Assembly (NCBI GenBank): GCA_011959285.1
Contig: BLLW01000003.1
Span: 1 to 64,000 of the forward strand
Reading direction: 5' to 3'
Source: Lachnospiraceae bacterium
Lineage (GTDB): Bacteria > Bacillota > Clostridia > Lachnospirales > Lachnospiraceae
DNA: 64,000 nucleotides
The notes below the pieces were generated by a model. That model was not told the origin of the DNA. It did not search any database and saw only the letters and a program-made list of their open reading frames with translations. Position numbers and translations under genes: made by a program. Of this stretch, positions 32,097 through 41,832 are shown piece by piece. Within the stretch, counting starts at the first letter, position 1. Each line of letters begins with the position of its first letter.

Positions 32097-33884
32097 ATGA
32101 AAAAACGCGTAGCAGATATTATAAGAGATATATTGATAGGTGAAGGCATTAGGGATTGTTTTACACTGACTGGTGGTGGAGCAATGCATTTGAATGACGC
32201 TTTTGGAAACTCAGAAGACATGCATTGCACTTACTTTTTGCATGAACAGGGGGCAGCTATTGCTGCGGAGGCTTATGCAAGAGTAAATAATTGCCTGCCA
32301 GTCGTATGTGTTACAACTGGACCGGGGGGGACGAATGCACTGACTGGCGTGTTGTGTGCATGGCAGGATAGTATCCCTATGTTAGTGATATCGGGGCAGG
32401 TAAAGACAAGCGCAATGGTAGAGAGCACTGGACTGGCATTGAGGCAGTTCGGTGAACAGGAGTGCAGAATTGTTGAAACAGTCAGTGCGATGACGAAATT
32501 TGCAGTGACAGTGAAGGAAGCAGAAAAAATAAAATTTTACTTAAAGAAAGCAATTCATTTGGCAAAGTCTGGGAGAAGGGGACCTTGCTGGATAGATGTG
32601 CCGCTGGATGTACAGGGAAAATATATTGAAGAGGAGACCTTAGAAGATTATATTCCAGAGAAAGAAGAATGGAAGTTTGACCAAAGCAAAGTTCTTACAA
32701 TAATAAGGAATGCCAAGCGCCCAGTTATACTTGCAGGATCAGCACTAAGAACAGCGGAAGCATTGGAGGTATTCCATTTGCTTTGCAATAAGTGGAAAAT
32801 TCCCGTGGTGGTTGCTAAAAGTCTGGCAGACATTATGACTGAAAACGATAGCAATTATTATGGAAACTTTGGTGTCAACGGTGGGAGAGCAGGAAATTTC
32901 ATTATCGAAAATGCTGACTGTCTTTTGGTTCTAGGATGCAGATTGTCATTTGGTCAGATTGGATTTAATTATAAACTTTTTTCTCCCAATTCAACAAAAA
33001 TCGTAGTAGATGTTGATGGAGAAGAATTAAAAAAGAAAACAGTTAAAATAGATTGTGCTGTTAATGCGGATGTTAAGTTTTTCTTAGAATGGCTTGTTGA
33101 AAAAGAATTGTCGTTTGATTTGGACGTTTGTTGGCTGCGGTACTGCAGGGAATTGAGAGATAGGTTTCCGATATACCAAGCAAAATTTGGCGATTCGAAA
33201 GGAATCAACGCATACTATTTTGCCTCTGTGTTAAAAAAGTATATGAATGAAGATGCGATTTGCATTATGGGTAATAGTTGTTCTTCCGTTGCAATAAAGC
33301 AATGCGGCATTGAGAAGAAAACGCAAAGAATGTGGGGGAATATTAACTGTGGAACGATGGGCTATGATATTCCGGCTTCTATCGGAGCGGCAATCGCTTC
33401 AGGTAAACAGGTTATTTGCTGTGCTGGTGATGGCAGTTTTCAGATGAATATGCAGGAATTGCAGACAATAGTTAATTATGGTCTTCCAATAAAGATGTTT
33501 GTTTTTAACAATGGGGGATACCGCTCTATTATTCTTTCTCAATCAAAAACGTTTGGCAGACTGGCAGGATGTACAAGGGAAACAGGACTTGTCCTTCCAG
33601 ATATACAAAAAATAGCATTTGCCTATGGAATCCCTTATTTTTCCTGTGGAGAAAGCGGTAAATTAGGAGAAACTGTGGAGAACGTTTTAGAGCAAGACGG
33701 ATGTGCAATCTGCGAGATATATGAGGATGCAGATCAGACGATTGAACCAAAGCTTGGTAATATTGTGCAGGAGGACGGTTCTATTGTTTCACCTCCTATA
33801 TCTGATCTAGCCCCCCTGCTTGATAGAGAATTATATCGAAAATATTCAGATTTTAAAGTATATACGGAGTTGATTGATGAGTAG
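32097..33884 (+). CDS. Thiamine-diphosphate-dependent enzyme (acetolactate-synthase-like)
   Basis: 595 residues from ATG 32097, preceded by AGGAG; the longer ORF from 32025 starts inside the leader. It has the three TPP-enzyme domains: PYR with LTGGGAMHLNDAFG and the Glu of FLHEQGAAIAAEAYAR, a central domain, and PP with CCAGDGSFQMNMQELQT and FNNGGY for Mg-TPP. In a glycan cluster such an enzyme could add a two-carbon branch from pyruvate to a keto-sugar (YerE type), or make a small acid for decoration. The conserved TGPGGTNA is written with a G7 tract (32324-32330), in frame here. Confidence 0.88.
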   Translation: MKKRVADIIRDILIGEGIRDCFTLTGGGAMHLNDAFGNSEDMHCTYFLHEQGAAIAAEAYARVNNCLPVVCVTTGPGGTNALTGVLCAWQDSIPMLVISGQVKTSAMVESTGLALRQFGEQECRIVETVSAMTKFAVTVKEAEKIKFYLKKAIHLAKSGRRGPCWIDVPLDVQGKYIEEETLEDYIPEKEEWKFDQSKVLTIIRNAKRPVILAGSALRTAEALEVFHLLCNKWKIPVVVAKSLADIMTENDSNYYGNFGVNGGRAGNFIIENADCLLVLGCRLSFGQIGFNYKLFSPNSTKIVVDVDGEELKKKTVKIDCAVNADVKFFLEWLVEKELSFDLDVCWLRYCRELRDRFPIYQAKFGDSKGINAYYFASVLKKYMNEDAICIMGNSCSSVAIKQCGIEKKTQRMWGNINCGTMGYDIPASIGAAIASGKQVICCAGDGSFQMNMQELQTIVNYGLPIKMFVFNNGGYRSIILSQSKTFGRLAGCTRETGLVLPDIQKIAFAYGIPYFSCGESGKLGETVENVLEQDGCAICEIYEDADQTIEPKLGNIVQEDGSIVSPPISDLAPLLDRELYRKYSDFKVYTELIDE

Positions 33885-34806
33885 TGGGAAAGTGATTATA
33901 ACGGGCGCGACCAGTTTTATAGGAAGAGCGTTGATTGAGAAGATTCTAAAGATGCAGCAATATGAGATTATTGCAGTGGTTGCATCTGATTCACTGCGTA
34001 AAGAGAATATTCCCAAGTCGGAGCGTATAAAGATAATAGAATCTGATTTAAAAGATATAGGCATGATAGAAAGAGATGTCGCGGATTCGGTGGCAGCGAT
34101 TTATCATATTGGCTGGAGCAGCAGATTCAGTAACCCCCGGTATAACATAGAAGGACAGATGCAAAATGTGGATTATCTGAAAAAGGTTATCCATCTGGGA
34201 AAAAGGCTTGGATGCAGGAGGATTCTGGGAATTGGTTCCCAGGCGGAATGTGGGCGTGTGTCAGAGCCGATATCGGAATTGACTCCTGATCATCCAGAGA
34301 CTGCTTATGCAGCTGCCAAATGCCGTGCCTATGAAATGGGAATGGAACTATGCGGACGATACGGAATAGATTTTTATTGGTCACGGCTTCTTAGCGCATA
34401 TGGTCCCGGAGATAAGATGCATACGATGATTATGTCTTGTCTTGATGCAGCGGTACATAAGAAGAAAGTTGAATTTACCAAATGCGGGCAAATCTGGGAT
34501 TATATATATGTGGATGATGTGGCAGAAGCGTTGATTAGAATTACTGATGTGGGTGCTCCGGGTGTCAAATATACGATTGCATCAGGTCATGGAAGGAAAC
34601 TTGCAGATTATATTACTGATATTGCTAAAATTACGGAGGCTCCTTTTCTTCTTGAAGGAATCGGGAAGAAAGAATATGCAGATGGACAAGTCATGTATTT
34701 GGTGGGAGATATAAACCGATTGAACTTAGATACGGGGTTTCGGCCGATGGTTTCTTTTTCAGAGGGAATTCGGGCAACGCTTGAAGCTGGTTTTATATCA
34801 AAATGA
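33877..34806 (+). CDS. NAD-dependent sugar epimerase/dehydratase (extended SDR)
   Basis: 309 residues from ATG 33877, overlapping the previous stop by eight bases, with GGAG at 33866. The NAD loop is VIITGATSFIGRALIEKI, and the catalytic pair is YAAAK (in ETAYAAAKCRAYEMG) with the Ser of GIGSQAECG. It acts on a nucleotide-linked sugar as epimerase, reductase or dehydratase. Together with the TPP enzyme it probably makes an unusual sugar. The exact reaction cannot be told. Confidence 0.88.
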   Translation: MSSGKVIITGATSFIGRALIEKILKMQQYEIIAVVASDSLRKENIPKSERIKIIESDLKDIGMIERDVADSVAAIYHIGWSSRFSNPRYNIEGQMQNVDYLKKVIHLGKRLGCRRILGIGSQAECGRVSEPISELTPDHPETAYAAAKCRAYEMGMELCGRYGIDFYWSRLLSAYGPGDKMHTMIMSCLDAAVHKKKVEFTKCGQIWDYIYVDDVAEALIRITDVGAPGVKYTIASGHGRKLADYITDIAKITEAPFLLEGIGKKEYADGQVMYLVGDINRLNLDTGFRPMVSFSEGIRATLEAGFISK

Positions 34807-34824
34807 AATGAGAGGAAATGGAAT

Positions 34825-35984
34825 ATGACAGCAAAGAAGTACGAAAGTTTTCAGCGATTATGTGGTCAATTTAGTAAGGAAACATTGAGGCAGGAATTGA
34901 GAAAAGAATATCAACCATATATAGATTATAGTCAAAATATATATATCTGGGGGACGGGTTTACTTGGCAGATTCGCGTGCAAGCAGCTGCAGCAGCTAAA
35001 ATTGTGTGCGGGGGGGGGGTAAAAGCTTTTATTGACAATGATAGAGTTATGACAGGAACATGGATTAATGATGTACCCGTTATTAGTCCTGATATGGTGG
35101 AAACTGATGATGTAATTATTATTTGTGCTAAATCTTTTATAGATATAGAGAGACAGATTAAAAGGAAATTACCCAATCCGAATCTGTCCTACCGCATTTT
35201 ACCGTTGCTGGATGATAGATTTAAAGAGTGGGATACGGTATTGTTAGATAGCTTAAATAAATTAGACATTTACAGAGAAGAGTACAAAAAGATGTTTGAA
35301 AAATGTGCAGATAAAATTTCAAGAGAGATATTGGACTGCATATTAAATTATCGTTTTACAATGAAATCTATGTGGCTGCAAAAAGCGTATGACATAACTA
35401 ACGAGAGTGGAAACGGCAGAGAATATTTCGATTTTGAGGTTATAAAATTAAGCAAAGATGAAGTGTTTGTTGATTGTGGAGGATATATAGGGGATACAGT
35501 TTTGGAATTTGTGAAAACGTCAGATAATATATATAAAAAGATTTATTATTTTGAGCCTAATATGAAAATCTATAACAAGGCGGAAGAAAACCTAAAAAAT
35601 GTGCATGATGTTCTCCTTATGCAGTCGGGTGTCGGGGAAAAAGCAGGAGTTTTAAGTTTTGCTGGTGAGGGTGATTCCGGACATATAGATTATGAGGGAA
35701 TGGAAACGATTAATATTGTTACGTTGGATGAGGTTGTAGCGGATCAACCCACTTTTATTAAAATGGACATAGAAGGAGCAGAATTATCAGCACTACAAGG
35801 TGCGTCAAAGCTGATACAGAAACATAGACCCAAATTGGCAATCTGTGTTTATCATAAACCTGAGGATTTATTTGAAATTTTAGAATTCATTGATTCTTTT
35901 GGGATTAACTATAAATACTATTTTAGACACTATACAAAGGGAGTTTCCGGAACAATTTTATATTGCATTCCACAGAGTGAATAG
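34825..35984 (+). CDS. FkbM-family methyltransferase with Rossmann module, off-frame at a G10 tract
   Basis: The first 65 codons (34825-35022) encode the module with NIYIWGTGLLGRFACKQL and then hit a stop right after a run of ten G (35010-35019). The rest continues in another frame: AFIDND, VDCGGYIGDTVLEFV, YYFEPN, then FIKMDIEGAELSALQG, the FkbM methyltransferase motifs. With 8 or 11 G the two halves join into a 385-386-residue protein. GAGGAAATGG precedes the start. FkbM enzymes O-methylate sugars. A long G tract that decides the frame is the classic mark of slipped-strand phase variation; in this sequence the gene is off. Confidence 0.85.
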
Positions 35985-35991
35985 GTAGGGT

Positions 35992-37032
35992 ATGAAAATA
36001 CATGATTTTTTTCAGAACAAGAAAATGAATTATATCATTGCCGAGATTTCTCAGAATCATGATGGCAGTCTGGGACAGGCGCATGCTTTTATTGACGCGG
36101 TAGCAGAAACAGGGGCGGACGCAATTAAGTTCCAGACGCATATTGCAGAGGAGGAGAGTACGCCTGACGAGCCTTTTCGGGTCAGTTTCAGCTACTGTGA
36201 TAAGACCAGATATGATTATTGGAAGCGCATGGAATTTACGCTGGAACAGTGGCAGGGGTTGTATGATCATGCGGTGGAAAAAGGGCTGGATTTTCTGAGT
36301 TCTCCCTTTTCGGCGGCTGCTTTGGAGATGCTGGATAAGGTTGGTGTGCCGGCATGGAAATTTGGCTCTGGGGAGGTTTTTAATGGTTTGCTGTTAAAGC
36401 GGGCGATAGGTACGGGAAAGCCGATTATACTTTCTACAGGTCTGAGTACACTGGAAGAAATTGACAAGCAGGTTAAAATGGTCTGTGAGGCGGGTAATCC
36501 TTTGCTTCTGATGGAGTGTACGACAGCATACCCGTCAAAAGCAGAAGAAATACCAATAAAGATGATTACCCATTATCAAAAGCGTTATCATTGTCCGATT
36601 GGGATTTCAGATCATTCCGCTACGATTTATCCTTCTTTGGCGGCTGTCGCGCTTGGCGCAAGAGCGGTTGAAGTTCATGTAACGATGAGCAGGGAAATGT
36701 TTGGACCAGATGTAAAAGCTTCTGTGACAATAGAAGAGTTGAAACAAATTGTGGACGGCGCCGAATTTATCGGGAAAATGCTGGAAGTTCAGGAAGATAA
36801 AAGCCAGTTGCCGGATAACAAAAGGGAGTTAAGAACGATATTTTCAAAAAGTATCTACGCAAAACACGATTTGAAATCAGGCGAAACCTTAAACGATGAT
36901 TCTGTGGGAATAAAAAAACCATTTTGTATAGATGGCATAGCTGTTGAAGACTTTGATAAAGTAATGGGGAAGAGGATATTAATGGATATTGCCAAGGATA
37001 CTGTGATTAAATGGGAGAATATTGAGAAATGA
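35992..37032 (+). CDS. neuB: N-acetylneuraminate synthase family (NeuB) protein
   Basis: 346 residues. The TIM barrel condenses an N-acetyl-mannosamine-type sugar with phosphoenolpyruvate to a nonulosonic acid. Motifs: YIIAEISQNHDGSLGQAH, DAIKFQTHIAEEES, FLSSPFS, KFGSGE and GISDHSATIYPSLAAVALGA. A C-terminal antifreeze-like SAF domain (residues about 285-346) is present. It is coupled by an ATGA overlap to NeuC. Sialic, legionaminic and related acids are all possible. No CMP-sugar synthetase of the NeuA family is in the window. Confidence 0.93.
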   Translation: MKIHDFFQNKKMNYIIAEISQNHDGSLGQAHAFIDAVAETGADAIKFQTHIAEEESTPDEPFRVSFSYCDKTRYDYWKRMEFTLEQWQGLYDHAVEKGLDFLSSPFSAAALEMLDKVGVPAWKFGSGEVFNGLLLKRAIGTGKPIILSTGLSTLEEIDKQVKMVCEAGNPLLLMECTTAYPSKAEEIPIKMITHYQKRYHCPIGISDHSATIYPSLAAVALGARAVEVHVTMSREMFGPDVKASVTIEELKQIVDGAEFIGKMLEVQEDKSQLPDNKRELRTIFSKSIYAKHDLKSGETLNDDSVGIKKPFCIDGIAVEDFDKVMGKRILMDIAKDTVIKWENIEK

Positions 37033-38174
37033 GAAAGATATGTGTTGTAGTTGCAAGCAGAGCCAATTACGGACGTGTAAAGCCGGTGCTGACGGCTATC
37101 AAAAACCATGAGGATTTGGAACTGCAGTTAGTGGTAGGAGCTTCTATGATGTTGGAGCGATATGGAAAAGCAGTTGAAGTAGTTGAAAAGGATGGTTTCG
37201 TTCCGGATAAGAAAATTTATTATATGCTTGAAGGAGAGAGCTTGAGCACGCAGGCAAAATCTACAGGGATAGGGATTATAGAATTGTCCACGACTTTTGA
37301 GGAATTAAAACCTGATGTAGTTATTACAGTAGCGGATAGATTTGAGACAATGGCAACTGCTATAGCAGCCAGTTATCTGAATATACCGTTGGCTCACATT
37401 CAGGGCGGAGAAATTACGGGTAATATTGATGAAACCGTGCGGCATGCGATTACTAAGCTGGCACATTACCATTTTCCAGCAACTGAGAAAAGCAAGGAAC
37501 GATTGATAAAAATGGGAGAAGAAGAGTGGCGAGTCTTAAATACAGGCTGTCCCTCTATAGATACGCTAATGCAGCAGAGTCTGGAACTTAAAAACTGTGA
37601 AGGCTTTATAAATCAAGGAGTCGGCTTTCGTATGGATCTTACAAAACCGTATATTTTGGTAGTACAGCATCCGGTCACATCAGAAGTAGATGATGGATAT
37701 GAGCAGATAACGGAGACCCTTAATGCATTAAAGAATTTTGAGGAACAGAAACTGGTGCTATGGCCTAACATCGATGCCGGCAGTGATAAAGTTTCTAAAG
37801 GAATCAGGGTATTCCGTGAACGTAATCGCATGCTGCCTTATAGATATTACAAAAATTTTCCGCCTGAGATTTATAATTGCCTGTTAGCAAATGCATCCTG
37901 TCTGGTGGGAAATTCCAGCTCATTTATCAGAGAGGCATCGTTCTTAGGAACTCCGGCAGTTATTGTAGGTGACCGTCAGGAAGGCAGGGAACACGGAGTT
38001 AATGTGATACAGGTAGACAATACCGGTGAAGAAATACGTAAGGCGGTTGAAAAGCAAATTGCACATGGAAGATATCCGTCTGAGACAATTTTTGGTAATG
38101 GAACTGCAGGGAAACAGATTGCAGATTATTTAGCAAAAGTTAAATTGGATATAAACAAGAGAATGACATATTGA
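37029..38174 (+). CDS. neuC: Hydrolysing UDP-GlcNAc 2-epimerase (NeuC)
   Basis: 381 residues. It releases ManNAc or a deoxy analogue from a UDP-sugar for NeuB. Motifs: VVASRANYGRVKPVL, VADRFETMATAIAA, HIQGGEITGNIDETVRHAIT and GNSSSFIREASFLGTPAV. The pair NeuC-NeuB shows that a nine-carbon acidic sugar is made by this island. It is followed by an acyltransferase, a common partner. Confidence 0.93.
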   Translation: MRKICVVVASRANYGRVKPVLTAIKNHEDLELQLVVGASMMLERYGKAVEVVEKDGFVPDKKIYYMLEGESLSTQAKSTGIGIIELSTTFEELKPDVVITVADRFETMATAIAASYLNIPLAHIQGGEITGNIDETVRHAITKLAHYHFPATEKSKERLIKMGEEEWRVLNTGCPSIDTLMQQSLELKNCEGFINQGVGFRMDLTKPYILVVQHPVTSEVDDGYEQITETLNALKNFEEQKLVLWPNIDAGSDKVSKGIRVFRERNRMLPYRYYKNFPPEIYNCLLANASCLVGNSSSFIREASFLGTPAVIVGDRQEGREHGVNVIQVDNTGEEIRKAVEKQIAHGRYPSETIFGNGTAGKQIADYLAKVKLDINKRMTY

Positions 38175-38178
38175 GGTA

Positions 38179-39225
38179 ATGGAAAATATGGATTATGCAA
38201 TTAAGCATTGGGAAGAGAATACTGATTTTGAAGAATTGAAGAAGCGGATAGGTGAAAAAAAGATTGTCGTTTGGGGAGCATATATTGGCGGAAAGCATGT
38301 GAGAAGGATTTTGACGGAAAAAGGTTTTTCGGTCAAGTCTTATGTTGACGGGCATAAAAGTGCTTGTGAATATGATGATTTACCAATAATAAGACCAAAT
38401 GAAAAAAATGAAGAAGATGTTTATATTTTTATCGCTGTAATTGGTGTGAGAAAAGAGATCATGCGCTACCTGAATGAGTGGAATATGAAGGAGGGGAATG
38501 ATTATACATACATATCTAAAATGATTCCCAGTGTAGTGGTTACAGAGTGTACGGGGGGATATGCGGATCATAATGGGAATCGATTGGAGTGTAAGGATGA
38601 TCAGATTCGATGTAGAATAGAATTCAAAGGATTCAATAGCAGCATTAGAATTGGAAGAGATTTTGCTGCATTAAAAGGGGCTAAAATAACAGTGGAAAGT
38701 GGGTGCGAGGTAGTTATAGGCGATAGCATGCGATTGTGTGAGAATGTCGTTGTGGAGGTTTTGACAGATGGAAAGCTTAAAATAGGAAATAATTGCTTAT
38801 GCTATAAAGATTCCAGAATAAGTTGTAAAGGAAAAGAAATAAGTTTGGGCAATTATGTAACCATGGGTGATAGATTTTTTTGTTCAAATAGCAAGTCTTC
38901 CGTCATAAGCATTGGCAATGACTGTATGTTTTCTCATGATGTGAGTGTTTTAGCTGGTGGACATAGTATTTTTGATATAGAAACGAAAGAGAATGTTTCC
39001 ATGAAACGGCAAAGGTGTGTCAAAATAGGAAATCATGTATGGCTGGGTAAAAATGCAGTGATTTTGCATAATGCTGAAATCGGTAATGGCTGTATAGTGG
39101 GAGCTTCCAGTGTGGCGAAAATAAAGACGGGTGACAATTGCATCATTGCAGGAAATCCGGCTAAAGTTATTAAAACAAACCACACATGGGATCGGAGAAG
39201 CGATATTGAGTTTGAGGATATTTAG
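38179..39225 (+). CDS. Left-handed beta-helix acyltransferase with N-terminal Rossmann module
   Basis: 348 residues. The first ~110 form a Rossmann-like module (KIVVWGAYIGGKHVRRIL, then VKSYVDG). The C-terminal 200 are hexapeptide repeats of the LbH acyltransferase fold, ending with KIGNHVWLGKNAVI and GCIVGASSVAKIKTGDNCII, then AGNPAKVI. It likely transfers an acetyl group to an amino or hydroxyl group of an activated sugar; domain order resembles PglD. ATG 38179 or 38188 may be the start. Confidence 0.85.
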   Translation: MENMDYAIKHWEENTDFEELKKRIGEKKIVVWGAYIGGKHVRRILTEKGFSVKSYVDGHKSACEYDDLPIIRPNEKNEEDVYIFIAVIGVRKEIMRYLNEWNMKEGNDYTYISKMIPSVVVTECTGGYADHNGNRLECKDDQIRCRIEFKGFNSSIRIGRDFAALKGAKITVESGCEVVIGDSMRLCENVVVEVLTDGKLKIGNNCLCYKDSRISCKGKEISLGNYVTMGDRFFCSNSKSSVISIGNDCMFSHDVSVLAGGHSIFDIETKENVSMKRQRCVKIGNHVWLGKNAVILHNAEIGNGCIVGASSVAKIKTGDNCIIAGNPAKVIKTNHTWDRRSDIEFEDI

Positions 39226-39271
39226 TATTGGCTGGGTGTTTTGAATATGATTTTGCTAAGGAGAGCAGGGA

Positions 39272-40729
39272 ATGCCTTATTGTTTTGACAGAAAAAGCCG
39301 GATTATAATTTTGGGGAAAAATATTCGCGCAGAGGATCTTGAGGGTAATTTGGTAAAAAATGGATTTTGCAATTTGTGTATATGTGGCGGTGAATTAAAC
39401 ACAGTTATCCAAGATGAAAAGACGGATCAAGACGCGATATGGTTCCTTGCATTCCAGAATGCCAGAAGACACAAAGAGTTTGCCGTTAAATTACATGAAC
39501 TAGGGATAAACAAAATTATCTTTTTGCCGACAGATGAAGCAGTCAATTGGAAAGAAGCAATTCGCATAAGACAGATATACAATTATTTGCTGTATGGAGA
39601 AGCGGAAGAGGGGCTGCAGGTGCCGTTTTATGATGAAATAGTGAAGCGGTCGATTGATACGGCGAACGCAGTTATAAGTGAAGCGTGTGGAATGACCACC
39701 TTTTATGCCCGAATGGAAGCAATATTTGTTAATAACCTTTACAAAAAATGCAGCAAAAGCGGGCATGCAATCAGTTTGCCGCTTGTAGGACATTATAGAA
39801 GTATGTTTGAAAAAATGGCAGGGCAGGATGCGGAGGAGTCAGATTACCAGGAGTACTGCGAAGAGCAGAGATTTACAAAGGAAAATTACGAAGAAAAAAC
39901 ATTTGACAGATATCAGCTATATTGTCTTTTTAAAAAAAATATAAACAGGGGAGAGTTCTTTTCTGCTTCTGCGTCAATTGTCGCAGGGAATAAAAATGGT
40001 GTGTTTCATATCAAAGAGGGACTACATAGAGCAGTGTTTTTGATGATGCAGGGATGGTCATATATTCCGGTGATGATTTCGACAAAAGAATTTCAGACAA
40101 TATATCCTGAAGAAAAAATAGCAAAGGTACGGGAGTTTTTTGAGAAAAATCAAATCGATAAAACTGTCACGCCAATTGCACACCCTGCGTTTTATAGTTT
40201 TCCAGCAGAAAAGGAAACGATGGAGCCTTCCGTGTTGACAGCGGTTAAAAAATTATGGGGCATTGGAGGATTTTTTGGGAAAAAGATTTTAGATATGAGT
40301 GATTACAATTCTTATTTTGCCAGAAATATTGGAAGGGTATTATGGGATTGTGATGATGTAGTGATTGAAAGCCGTGAAACGGATGAAGTGAAGTTCCGAC
40401 TGGCGGTTTTATATAATGATTTACTAAATATTCAAAATGTTAAAGTCGAGTATCAGTCTTCATTAAAACTATGCTCAAATTATGATATTGTTTTTCTGTT
40501 AGGGAAAATAAAATTCGATAGCGAAAACATTAATTTTCTGGTCTCTCTTGATTTGTACGTGCAGGATGCAGTGGTTTTTGAGTGCGACATGGAAGACAGC
40601 GAGGAACAGATTGGTTTATTTACAGCAAATACAGGTTTTGATGAATGTGTTTATCTGCATCAGTATTTTAGCGGAGCCAGAATGAGACAAGTTTTAGTTT
40701 TCAGACGAAAAAAGGAGAAATCAAAATGA
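39272..40729 (+). CDS. ParB-like domain plus methyltransferase-like protein
   Basis: 485 residues. An N-terminal Rossmann-like part (RIIILGKNI) is followed by a block that looks ParB/sulfiredoxin-like (ASASIVAGNKNGVFHIKEG, then LHRAVFLMMQGWSYIPVMI). A C-terminal domain with KILDMSDYNSYFARNIGR and DDVVIESRETDEVKFRLA reads like a class I methyltransferase, but the glycine loop is weak. GGAGAGCAGGG precedes the start. The role is unknown; the neighbours suggest a sugar modifier. Overlaps the next gene by four bases. Confidence 0.7.
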   Translation: MPYCFDRKSRIIILGKNIRAEDLEGNLVKNGFCNLCICGGELNTVIQDEKTDQDAIWFLAFQNARRHKEFAVKLHELGINKIIFLPTDEAVNWKEAIRIRQIYNYLLYGEAEEGLQVPFYDEIVKRSIDTANAVISEACGMTTFYARMEAIFVNNLYKKCSKSGHAISLPLVGHYRSMFEKMAGQDAEESDYQEYCEEQRFTKENYEEKTFDRYQLYCLFKKNINRGEFFSASASIVAGNKNGVFHIKEGLHRAVFLMMQGWSYIPVMISTKEFQTIYPEEKIAKVREFFEKNQIDKTVTPIAHPAFYSFPAEKETMEPSVLTAVKKLWGIGGFFGKKILDMSDYNSYFARNIGRVLWDCDDVVIESRETDEVKFRLAVLYNDLLNIQNVKVEYQSSLKLCSNYDIVFLLGKIKFDSENINFLVSLDLYVQDAVVFECDMEDSEEQIGLFTANTGFDECVYLHQYFSGARMRQVLVFRRKKEKSK

Positions 40730-41763
40730 CAGATGCATTAAGAAAAGAATGGGATTCAATTATTAGGCGGTCTAATATATATATATACGGTGCAGCAAAT
40801 ACAGCGTCAAGGCTTTATGATTTTATTAAACAATTGGGGTATCAAGAAAATATGAAAGGATTTCTGGTAACAAATGCTGAAGATAATGTGCATGAATTAT
40901 GCGGGCTGCCGGTTAGTGATGTACGTTACTTTAATGATAAATCAGCTTGTATACTGGTTCCACATAAGGGAGTATATAAAAAGCAGATATGTGATTTGCT
41001 GGAATCATTGTCCTTTGAAAATATTTGTCCTGTAGGACAGTTGATAGAAAAGACCAGACAAGAAAGGCAAGAGCGTATCAAATTGGATCATGAAGAGGTG
41101 GGGTGGGAAAGTTATAACCTAAAATCGGAAGAAGAGAAAGAGAAAGATGCAGGTATGCGGGAAGTGATTCTGGCTGTCTTGAAAGATGGACAACCGGATT
41201 TTGGAGGTCTGGAGCCTTATCAGAGTCTGGAAGTGATTGGGCTTAAAGGAAAACGACCTACCGCATATAGAATAAATGAATATGGATTGGGTCAGATATT
41301 AAGGAAGCAGGATGATGTTTTGGATATTGGATGCAATTCTGGCTTTTTAGATATTTCAATAGCAGGAATGGTGCATTCTGTAACAGGCATTGAGTATGAT
41401 GACAGCCTGGTCAAGGTGGCTGATTTGGCAGCAGATTATTTGAACGTGTCAAATTGCGAGTTTTTAGTTGGTGATTTTAATGATTGGTATAAGGACAAAG
41501 GGATGGGCTCAAAATATAATGTTATTTTCTCGTTTGCTATCCATCATTGGCTGAATCTTCCTTCTAAAGAATATGTGGCGATGATTGACCAGATGCTTAA
41601 AGAGGATGGATATGTTTGTTTTGAATCACATATTTATGGCGAAGATGCTGGATTTGACGAGTGCTATGAAGAATTTCTGAGACGGGGGTATCGCGTTGCG
41701 TGTGAAAAGATAATTAATGATGATGGTTTGCAGAATAGGCAATATGTATTATTTCATAAATAA
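40726..41763 (+). CDS. SAM-dependent methyltransferase with N-terminal Rossmann module
   Basis: 345 residues. Module in residues 1-105 (NIYIYGAANTASRLYDFI, written with an AT dinucleotide run at 40775-40786). Class I methyltransferase in the C-terminal 190: VLDIGCNSGFLDISIAG for SAM binding, GIEYDD, LVGDFNDW and FSFAIHHW. It probably O-methylates a sugar or lipid-linked glycan. ATGA overlap with the gene before it. Confidence 0.85.
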   Translation: MTDALRKEWDSIIRRSNIYIYGAANTASRLYDFIKQLGYQENMKGFLVTNAEDNVHELCGLPVSDVRYFNDKSACILVPHKGVYKKQICDLLESLSFENICPVGQLIEKTRQERQERIKLDHEEVGWESYNLKSEEEKEKDAGMREVILAVLKDGQPDFGGLEPYQSLEVIGLKGKRPTAYRINEYGLGQILRKQDDVLDIGCNSGFLDISIAGMVHSVTGIEYDDSLVKVADLAADYLNVSNCEFLVGDFNDWYKDKGMGSKYNVIFSFAIHHWLNLPSKEYVAMIDQMLKEDGYVCFESHIYGEDAGFDECYEEFLRRGYRVACEKIINDDGLQNRQYVLFHK

Positions 41764-41832
41764 AGTACAATATCCTGTATTGGCAGCAAATTGAAGAAAT
41801 TTATAAAGCCCTGATGGGGGAAAGGCATAATA

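Noticed and set aside
40775..40786. AT dinucleotide run in the methyltransferase gene as a contingency repeat
   Set aside because: Six units, in frame, and it encodes the conserved strand IYIYG, so sequence constraint explains it well enough.
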